The notes under the pieces: generated by a model
What the model was told of the DNA's origin: nothing
The model's database searches: none
Seen by the model: only the letters and a program-made list of their open reading frames with translations
Part shown: one piece after another, positions 57,109 through 64,000 of the stretch
How positions within the stretch are numbered: position 1 is the stretch's first letter
Layout of the letters: each line of letters begins with the position of its first letter
Source: CAYQDR01 sp964416315
Lineage (GTDB): Bacteria > Methylomirabilota > Methylomirabilia > Rokubacteriales > DASRDR01
Assembly (NCBI GenBank): GCA_964416315.1
Contig: CAYQDR010000002.1
Coordinates: 54,575 to 118,574, forward strand
Direction of reading: 5' to 3'
Length of the DNA stretch: 64,000 bases
Program-made: the position numbers and the translations under genes

Positions 57109-58641
57109 TCAATCGGGGAGGGCTTCGCCGACCTCGAGGGCGTCGAGCAGGCGCGCGAGCGCGGGCGCGGCGCGCGCGGCGACGCCGCGCCGGTCGGCGC
57201 GCCGGGCCAGCTCGAGCAGCTCCTCCTGTCGGGCCGGCGGCTCGCTCTCGAGCCACGCGGCCGCGGCCCGCCGGATCGGCGGGCCGAGGAGGTCGAGCAC
57301 GTCCCCGACCAGGCGCTGGGCCAGCGCGCGGCGGGCGTCGGCCGCCGTCCGGGTGCGCTCGGCCCCGTACGCCTCGACGAGCGCTCGTGCCAGGCGCAGG
57401 CTCGCGCCGCGCGCGTCGATCAGGTCGAGCCGCAGCGCGCCCCAGACGACCTCGGTCATCCCCCAGACCGTCGCGATGGCGGTGGAGAGGAGCGGCGTCG
57501 CCTCGAGGAGCAAGAGCCACCCGAGCGCCTCCCGCCAGGGCTCGGCGAGCGGGGCGTCCGGCCCCTCCGCGGGGCGCGCGACCGCGCCGGCGGGCCGCCG
57601 GAGGAGCGCGCCCCGCGCGTCGAGGACCAGGTGGTCCTCGAGCGGACGCCCGAGCGCCTCCACCCCGGCCACGAACGCGGGCCGGCCGTCGGGCTCGGTG
57701 CTCGCTCGGATCACGCGGTGCCCGCGGCGCCGGAGGCCCTGCCAGGTCACGCGGTGGTACACGCGGCCGTCCCAGAAGACCTTTTCGACGCCGTCCCGGA
57801 GTTGGACGTAGATGCCGTCGGGGAGGAAGAGCCGCTCGTGGGGCGCCGGCGTCCAGTCGAGCGGCACCTCGCGGCTCTCGCCGCGCGCGAACATCTCCTC
57901 CGCGCCCTCCGTGAAGGCGGCGACCGGATCGGTGGCGTGCGTCTCCACGCGGAACGACTCGCAGAGCGCCCAGAAGAGTTGCTCGGTCGGGAAGGGCCCC
58001 CGGTAGCGGAGTGTCACGGCCTGCTGGTCGCTCGCCAGCGCGGCGAGCACGTTCAGGATGCCCGTGCCCGCCCCCGGCGGGAGCCGCGTCGGGTCGGCGA
58101 GCGGCGGAATGGCGGCGATGCCGTCCCAGCTCACCGCGCCGCAGACCGTGAGCCGCTCCGGCGGCGTCCCCGAGCGGACGGGGGGACGGACGAGCCGGTC
58201 GGAGGCACCCCAGAGGGGATGCGCGCCCCCCGGGAGGATGCCGAGGAGGGTCCCGTCCATGTTCCGGAGCCAGGCCTCGCGGAGGGCGCCCTGGCGGTCG
58301 CGCTGGATCGCGAGCGTGACGCGCCCGCCGCGGTCCAGCTCGAGCAGGCGCTGGCGCGCGGACACGGTCAGCGGGCGCCAGAGGGGCGAGAACCCCGGTG
58401 TCGGCCAGGCGGGGGCCGGGATCGGCGCGAGGTACAGGACGACGGAGCCGTAGGGCCGGACCACGCCGAGGAGCCGGTCGCCTCGCATGATCGCCGTCTC
58501 CCCGGAGCGCTCGACCAGGGTCGCCTCGCCGAGCTCGCCCCGGAGCCGGGCGACCTGCTCGGGATCGCACGCCCAGGCGTCTGGGGAGGCGAGGGCCGCC
58601 AGGACCCGCCGGAGGTCGGGCGGGGCCGCATCGACGGGCAT
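57109..58641 (-). CDS. Hypothetical 510-aa protein
   Basis: No membrane segment and no recognised domain. Notable stretches are GRVTLAIQRDRQGALREAWL, DGIYVQLRDGVEKVFWDGRV, YHRVTWQGLRRRGHRVIRAS and a helical Arg-rich C-terminal third. The middle has an aromatic-rich, beta-like composition. It is separated by one base from the livF-type gene on the same strand, so the two may be one transcript. Codon usage and length support a real gene; function cannot be assigned. Confidence 0.6.
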   Translation of the reverse strand: MPVDAAPPDLRRVLAALASPDAWACDPEQVARLRGELGEATLVERSGETAIMRGDRLLGVVRPYGSVVLYLAPIPAPAWPTPGFSPLWRPLTVSARQRLLELDRGGRVTLAIQRDRQGALREAWLRNMDGTLLGILPGGAHPLWGASDRLVRPPVRSGTPPERLTVCGAVSWDGIAAIPPLADPTRLPPGAGTGILNVLAALASDQQAVTLRYRGPFPTEQLFWALCESFRVETHATDPVAAFTEGAEEMFARGESREVPLDWTPAPHERLFLPDGIYVQLRDGVEKVFWDGRVYHRVTWQGLRRRGHRVIRASTEPDGRPAFVAGVEALGRPLEDHLVLDARGALLRRPAGAVARPAEGPDAPLAEPWREALGWLLLLEATPLLSTAIATVWGMTEVVWGALRLDLIDARGASLRLARALVEAYGAERTRTAADARRALAQRLVGDVLDLLGPPIRRAAAAWLESEPPARQEELLELARRADRRGVAARAAPALARLLDALEVGEALPD

Positions 58642-58642
58642 G

Positions 58643-59347
58643 CTACAACCCCAGGTAAGCTTCTTTGATGTAGGGGTCGTCCAGCAGCGCGCGGGCCGAG
58701 CCCGCGGTGACGATCCGCCCGGTCTCCAGGACGTAGCCGTGGTGGGCGATCCGGAGCGCCTGGTGGACGTTCTGCTCGACGAGGAGGACGGTGACCCCCT
58801 CCGCGTTGACGGCGACGATGGTCTGGAAGAGCTCGGCGGCGACCAGCGGCGCGAGCCCGAGCGAGGGCTCGTCGAGGAGAAGCAGGCGCGGGCGGGCCAT
58901 GAGCGCGCGACCGATGGCGAGCATCTGCTGCTCGCCGCCTGACAGCGTGCCGGCGAGCTGGCCCTGCCGCTCGGCGAGCCGCGGGAACAGCCGCAGGACC
59001 CCCGCGAGGCTCTCTCCCATCCGGGCGCGGGCGCGCGGCGGGAAGGCGCCCAGTTCGAGGTTCTCCCGCACGGTCATCCCGGGCCAGAGCCGCCGGCCCT
59101 CGGGGATGTGGCTGATGCCGAGCGCCACGATCGCGTGGGGTGGGAGGCGGACGACGTCGCGCCCCTCGAAGCGGATCGCGCCGCTCCGCGGACGGACGAG
59201 GCCCGAGACGGCGCGCAGGGTCGTCGTCTTGCCGGCGCCGTTCGCTCCCAGGAGCGTGACGATCCGGCCTGCCGGCACCTCGAAGTCGAGGCTCCAGATC
59301 GCCTGGACGTCCCCGTACGCGACCTGGAGGCCGGTGACCTGGAGCAT
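58643..59347 (-). CDS. livF: Branched-chain amino-acid-type ABC transporter ATPase (LivF)
   Basis: 234 residues. Walker A is LGANGAGKTTTLRAVSG near 37, the LivF-type RLPPHAIVALGISHIPEGRR stretch follows, then signature LSGGEQQMLAIGRALMARPR and Walker B LLLLDEPSLGLAP. The C-terminus VLETGRIVTAGSARALLDD is typical. It would energise a LivFGHMK-type uptake system for amino acids, amides or urea. No livG, livH, livM or livK is present nearby, so it looks like an orphan in the window. The first ATG at 59365 is an alternative start. Confidence 0.9.
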   Translation of the reverse strand: MLQVTGLQVAYGDVQAIWSLDFEVPAGRIVTLLGANGAGKTTTLRAVSGLVRPRSGAIRFEGRDVVRLPPHAIVALGISHIPEGRRLWPGMTVRENLELGAFPPRARARMGESLAGVLRLFPRLAERQGQLAGTLSGGEQQMLAIGRALMARPRLLLLDEPSLGLAPLVAAELFQTIVAVNAEGVTVLLVEQNVHQALRIAHHGYVLETGRIVTAGSARALLDDPYIKEAYLGL

Positions 59348-59589
59348 GCGTCGGGCGCACAGCATACGCCGCGCGTTCCGGCGCCGTCAAACGGCCAGGG
59401 CGTGGCGTGCGGCCCCCTGGTGGGTGCGGCGGGCGGTTTGACTTCGTCCGCGCGTGCCGACTAAAATGAGTCGATTGCGCGGGGAGTTGTGGAGCGCCGC
59501 CGGGCGACGAGCGGCCGATTCCCGCGCGATCCCGCGGCTCGCCAGAGCCCGGTGCGCTCGCCATCAGCTCTCGGAGAGGAGCCCGGCCG

Positions 59590-60369
59590 ATGAAGATGCT
59601 CGTCCTGGTCAAGCAGGTGCCGGACACGGCCACCCAGGTCAAGATCGGCGCGGATCCGCGCGCCATCGACACGACGGGCATCACCTGGATCGTCTCCCCC
59701 TACGACGAGTTCGCGATCGAGGAAGCCCTCCGCATCAAGGAAAAGCGCGGGCAGGGCGAGGTCGTGGCGGTCACGCTGGGCCCGGACCGCGCGAAGGAAA
59801 CCCTGCGCTCCTGCCTCGCCATGGGGGCGGACCGGGCGATCCACGTCAACGATCCCGCGCTGGAGGGCGGCGACACGCTGGCGGTCGCCCGCGCCCTCGC
59901 CGCCGTGATCCGGCTCGAGCAGCCGCAGCTCGTCCTCGCGGGCCGGCAGGCGATCGACGACGACACGGGGGCGGTCGGCGCGCAGGTGGCCGAGCTCCTG
60001 GGCTGGCCGTGTCTGTCCTGGGTCATGGAGGAGGCGGTCTCGCCGGACGGCGGGAAGGTCCGCGCGGGGCGCCAGGTGGAGGGCGGGCTCGAGGTGTTCG
60101 AGTTCCCGCTGCCGTGCGTGCTCACCGCCCAGAAGGGGATCAACGAGCCGCGCTACCCGACCCTCAAGGGAATCATGGGGGCGAAGAAGAAGGAGATCAA
60201 GGAGCTGAAGGCCGCGGACCTCGGCCTCGGTCAGGTCGAGCCGCAGCTCGAGGTCGTCACGCTGGAGGCGCCGCCGCCGCGCCCGCCGGGGCGGGTCCTG
60301 ACCGGCGATGCGCGGGAGATGGCGCGTGAGCTGGTGCGCGCGCTCCGCGAAGACGCGAAAGCCATCTAG
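59590..60369 (+). CDS. etfB: Electron transfer flavoprotein beta subunit
   Basis: 259 residues from ATG 59590. ETF-beta signature: MKMLVLVKQVPDTATQVKIG at the start, ISPYDEFAIEEALRIKEK-type helix (WIVSPYDEFAIEEALRIK), LAGRQAIDDDTGAVGAQVAE, and PCVLTAQKGINEPRYPTLKG. It holds AMP and part of the FAD site of the ETF heterodimer, which collects electrons from acyl-CoA and amine dehydrogenases. A dispersed repeat separates it from etfA. Confidence 0.94.
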   Translation: MKMLVLVKQVPDTATQVKIGADPRAIDTTGITWIVSPYDEFAIEEALRIKEKRGQGEVVAVTLGPDRAKETLRSCLAMGADRAIHVNDPALEGGDTLAVARALAAVIRLEQPQLVLAGRQAIDDDTGAVGAQVAELLGWPCLSWVMEEAVSPDGGKVRAGRQVEGGLEVFEFPLPCVLTAQKGINEPRYPTLKGIMGAKKKEIKELKAADLGLGQVEPQLEVVTLEAPPPRPPGRVLTGDAREMARELVRALREDAKAI

Positions 60370-60491
60370 TGCCGTGCCGATAACCGTCGCATCTCGGCGT
60401 CCTCGGCCCTGCGCCCGCCTCAACGTATGCGGCATACGCCTCGGCGGGGTCGGGCCTGCGTCCTTGATCTGCTCGGTTCTGGGCCCGGCAC
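60369..60491. repeat. 122-bp palindromic dispersed repeat, copy C
   Basis: Between etfB and etfA. It shows the same order of blocks as copies A and B: CCGATAACCGTCGC, CGGCGTCCTCGG, the inner palindrome GTATGCGGCATAC shared with copy A, and CTGCGTCCTTG, bounded by GTGCCGTGCCGA and GGGCCCGGCAC. Confidence 0.75.
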
Positions 60492-60516
60492 CGTTCGAGA
60501 TCTGAGGGAGACGCGG

Positions 60517-61509
60517 ATGCCAGGCGCGTTGTGGTGTGTGGTCGAGGACGATCGCCAGGGGCGCCCGAAGAAGGTCACCGCCGAGCTGATCGGCGAGGCT
60601 CGCCGCTGGACAGGTGAGCTGCGGGCGCCGGTCGAGGTCCTCTGGCTGACGGACAAGGCGGAGGAGGACGGGCTCCGACAGCTCGCCGCGTGGGGCGCCG
60701 ACCGGGTGTGGCTCTGGGAGGATGCCGCGCTCGCGCCGTACCGCGGCGAGGTCTGGACGCCGCTGGTGGCCGAGCTGGCCGGCCGGGAGGCGCCGCGCGC
60801 CATCTGGGGCGCGGTGACGAGCCGCCATCGCGAGTTCATGGCGCGTCTCGCGGCTCGGCTCGGGGCCGGGCTGTCGGCCGACTCGGTGGCCTTCAGCCTT
60901 CAAGACGGGCAGCTCGTCGCGACCCGCCCCGTCTACGCCGGGAAGCTCCTGGCCAAGGTGCGCTGGAAGGGGACGCCCTGGCTCGCGACGCTCCGGCCGA
61001 ACGTGTTCCGCGCGGCCGAGCCCCAGGAGGGCCGCGCGCCGAAGGTCGAGCGGCTTTCGCTCGGCGCGGTGCAAGCTGCGAAGAGCTTCGTGGAGCGGCG
61101 CGAGGAGGCGCAGACCGGCCTGCCCGAGCTGACCGAGGCGGAGATCGTCGTCTCGGGCGGCCGGGGGCTGAAGGGCCCGGAGAACTTCGTCCTCCTCGAG
61201 GAGCTGGCGAAGGTGCTCGGGGCCGCGGTGGGCGCCTCGCGCGCGGCGGTGGACGCGGGGTGGCGCCCGCACCGGTTCCAGGTCGGGCAGACCGGGCGGA
61301 CGATCTCGCCGAAGCTCTACATCGGCTGCGGGATCTCGGGGGCGATCCAGCACCTGGCCGGCATGCGCACCTCGAAGGTGATCTGCGCCGTGAACAAGGA
61401 CCCCGAGGCCCCGATCTTCAGGATCGCCGACTTCGGCCTCGTCGGGGACCTCTTCGAGGTCGTCCCCCTGCTGACGGAAGAATTCAAGAAGCTGAAGGAG
61501 AAGGGGTGA
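60517..61509 (+). CDS. etfA: Electron transfer flavoprotein alpha subunit
   Basis: 330 residues from ATG 60517 with a TGAGGGAG upstream. The ETF-alpha C-terminal FAD domain is clear: EIVVSGGRGLKGPENFVLLE, SRAAVDAGWRPHRFQVGQTG, YIGCGISGAIQHLAGMRTSK and VICAVNKDPEAPIFRIADFG. The middle has ATRPVYAGKLLAKVRWKG. It forms the ETF heterodimer with EtfB and passes electrons from the acyl-CoA dehydrogenase downstream, or from the amine oxidases, to the quinone pool via ETF-QO, which is not in this window. Confidence 0.94.
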   Translation: MPGALWCVVEDDRQGRPKKVTAELIGEARRWTGELRAPVEVLWLTDKAEEDGLRQLAAWGADRVWLWEDAALAPYRGEVWTPLVAELAGREAPRAIWGAVTSRHREFMARLAARLGAGLSADSVAFSLQDGQLVATRPVYAGKLLAKVRWKGTPWLATLRPNVFRAAEPQEGRAPKVERLSLGAVQAAKSFVERREEAQTGLPELTEAEIVVSGGRGLKGPENFVLLEELAKVLGAAVGASRAAVDAGWRPHRFQVGQTGRTISPKLYIGCGISGAIQHLAGMRTSKVICAVNKDPEAPIFRIADFGLVGDLFEVVPLLTEEFKKLKEKG

Positions 61510-61549
61510 GACCCGCCGGCGCGGGTCGGCCCACCGCGGGTGACGCCGG

Positions 61550-61720
61550 GCTCGGCGGGTGGCGCCGGGTGAGCCCCGCGGGGTCCCGGGCGGACGGGGG
61601 TCCCCTCACGGCGCTCCTTCCGCAATTCGCGAATTGCGGAAGGCGCGTGAGAAAGGGGCCCGGAGCCCGGGCGCGCGGGGCGAGCCCGGAGACAGGACCC
61701 GCCGGGCTGACGGGGATGCG
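61550..61720. repeat. Long imperfect inverted repeat centred on a 28-bp perfect palindrome
   Basis: 61616-61643 reads CCTTCCGCAATTCG followed by its exact reverse complement, 14 + 14 bp without a loop. On both sides the arms remain related for roughly 70-90 bp more, for example CGGGTGAGCCCCGCGGGG against CCCGGGCGCGCGGGGCGAGCCC. It fills most of the etfA-acd intergenic region. The central ATTCGCGAAT is far AT-richer than its surroundings. Possibly a mobile palindromic element or a protein-binding site. Confidence 0.7.
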
Positions 61721-61726
61721 CGACGT

Positions 61727-62872
61727 ATGAAGCTCGAGCTGACCGACGAGCAGCAGATGATCCAGGCGCTCGCGCGGGACTTCGCTTCGCTGGAGGTGAA
61801 GCCCATCGCCGCCGAGTGCGACCGCGAGGCCCGCTTTCCCCACGCCACCGTCAAGCGCATGGGGGAGCTCGGCCTCATGGGGATCGTCATCCCCGAGAAG
61901 CTCGGCGGCAGCGGAGCCGACGTCCTCTCCTACGTCCTCGCGCTCGAGGAGGTCGCCGTGGCGTGCGCCTCCCACGCCGTGGTCATGTCCGTCAACAATT
62001 CTCTGGTCTGCGACCCGATCCACCAGTTCGGCACGCCGGAGCAGCACGAGCGGTTCCTCGTCCCCCTCGCCTCGGGCAAAGGGCTCGGCTGCTTCGCCCT
62101 CACCGAGCCCCAGGCGGGCTCCGACGCGACCAACCAGGCGACGCTCGTGCGCCGGAACGACGACCACTACGTGCTGAACGGCCGCAAGGTGTTCGTCACG
62201 AATGGCCGGGAGGCCACGGTGGCCCTCGTCTTTGCCCAGACCGACCCCGCGAAGGGACATCACGGCATCTCCGCCTTCCTCGTGGAGAAGGGGACGCCCG
62301 GCTTCCTCGTGCCCAAGGTCGAGGACAAGCTCGGCCTCCGCGCCTCCGACACGGCCGAGTTCGTCTTCGAGGAGTGCCGGGTGCCTGCGGCGAACCGGCT
62401 CGGGGCGGAGGGCGAGGGGTTCAGGGTCGCGATGCGGGGCATCACCGGGGGTCGGATCGGGATCGCGGCCCAGGCCGTCGGCATCGCCCGCGCGGCGCTC
62501 GAGGCTTCGGTGGCCTACGCCCGGGAGCGGAAGGCCTTCGGCGTCCCGATCGGCCAGCACCAGCAGATCCAGTGGATGCTCGCGGACATGGCGACGGCCG
62601 TGGACGCGGCGCGTCTGCTCACCTGGCGGGCCGCGACGCTCAAGGACCGCGGCCAGCCGTACACCTCGGCGGCCTCGATGGCGAAGCTCTACGCCTCGGA
62701 GATGGCGATGCGCGTGACCACCGACGCCATCCAGGTCCACGGCGGCTACGGCTACATCAAGGACTACCCGGTCGAGCGGTTCTTCCGGGACGCGAAGATC
62801 ACCCAGATCTACGAGGGGACGTCGCAGATCCAGCGGCTGGTGATCGCGCGGTCCCTGCTCGAACTCAAGTAG
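61727..62872 (+). CDS. Acyl-CoA dehydrogenase
   Basis: 381 residues from ATG 61727. Short/medium-chain ACAD motifs: LGCFALTEPQAGSDATNQAT (substrate/FAD loop), VLNGRKVFVTNGREATVALV, ERKAFGVPIGQHQQIQWMLA, QVHGGYGYIKDYPVERFFRD. The C-terminal catalytic-Glu region is KITQIYEGTSQIQRLVIARS. It oxidises a short acyl-CoA and hands electrons to the ETF encoded just upstream. Methylmalonyl-CoA mutase follows, so a propionyl- or branched-chain acyl-CoA route is plausible. Confidence 0.93.
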   Translation: MKLELTDEQQMIQALARDFASLEVKPIAAECDREARFPHATVKRMGELGLMGIVIPEKLGGSGADVLSYVLALEEVAVACASHAVVMSVNNSLVCDPIHQFGTPEQHERFLVPLASGKGLGCFALTEPQAGSDATNQATLVRRNDDHYVLNGRKVFVTNGREATVALVFAQTDPAKGHHGISAFLVEKGTPGFLVPKVEDKLGLRASDTAEFVFEECRVPAANRLGAEGEGFRVAMRGITGGRIGIAAQAVGIARAALEASVAYARERKAFGVPIGQHQQIQWMLADMATAVDAARLLTWRAATLKDRGQPYTSAASMAKLYASEMAMRVTTDAIQVHGGYGYIKDYPVERFFRDAKITQIYEGTSQIQRLVIARSLLELK

Positions 62873-62883
62873 CGGGGAGGCCA

Positions 62884-64000
<1,117 letters not shown>

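Overview
The window is about 64 kb of very GC-rich bacterial DNA with tightly packed short operons, many amine- and osmolyte-directed transporters (TRAP and oligopeptide-type ABC), a large set of FAD-dependent amine oxidases, ETF, acyl-CoA dehydrogenase and an apolipoprotein N-acyltransferase. This suggests a Gram-negative-type heterotrophic soil, sediment or aquifer bacterium. Candidatus Rokubacteria (Methylomirabilota) is my best guess from general gene content, but nothing here proves it. A 100-N scaffold gap with duplicated flanks (52724-52933) shows it is an assembled scaffold, probably a metagenome bin.

Layout. 0-9 kb: DUF4126 membrane protein, transketolase, a truncated IS1595-type transposase running into a TRAP operon (dctPQM), a chimeric junction of two broken genes, then an MFS transporter and an MBL-fold hydrolase. 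9-22 kb: a PhnD-like binding protein, NUDIX, a DddP-like M24 protein, a retropepsin-like protein, a frameshifted DMSP-lyase-type cupin, and two convergent ABC peptide/nickel-type transport cassettes, one with only a relic of its binding protein. 22-27 kb: a second TRAP operon, a cysS fragment, small envelope proteins and MlaC. 28-30 kb: a beta-propeller/thioredoxin protein. 30-37 kb: a TAT-exported binding protein and a three-gene HcnB/HcnC-like amine or opine oxidase cluster. 37-41 kb: a leaderless tetR with two near-identical operators, a GNAT, a thioesterase, a membrane protein and a flavin monooxygenase. 41-46 kb: GtrA, Uma2, two relics of a betaine-homocysteine methyltransferase gene end, an AT-richer patch with an IS630 relic, and lnt. 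46-57 kb: betaine-homocysteine methyltransferase (BHMT), an ornithine-cyclodeaminase homologue, a SoxB-like oxidase, a lytic transglycosylase and a complete heterotetrameric sarcosine oxidase operon (soxD-A-G-B). 57-64 kb: an unknown 510-aa protein, an orphan livF, etfB-etfA, an acyl-CoA dehydrogenase and the start of a methylmalonyl-CoA mutase.

How the genes fit together. The most coherent theme is uptake and stepwise demethylation of methylated osmolytes: BHMT (betaine or a dimethylsulfonium to dimethylglycine plus methionine), FAD amine oxidases and SoxBDAG (sarcosine to glycine and one-carbon units). Two DMSP-lyase-like proteins of different folds sit side by side near 12-14 kb.

The most striking signal is two genes that each carry one in-frame TGA at a position where homologues carry, or plausibly carry, a redox cysteine. 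One is W-TGA-G-P-C in place of the thioredoxin WCGPC (29615); the other is YLLG-TGA near the start of an MBL-fold hydrolase (8955). Each TGA is followed at selenocysteine-like spacing by a hairpin with G in its loop. The second also has a consensus promoter and a perfect Shine-Dalgarno that only make sense if translation reads through the TGA. Both look like selenoproteins that a standard caller would split or truncate. The window also carries an unusual number of gene fragments, a three-copy ~122-bp palindromic repeat, and a 28-bp perfect palindrome at the centre of a long imperfect inverted repeat.
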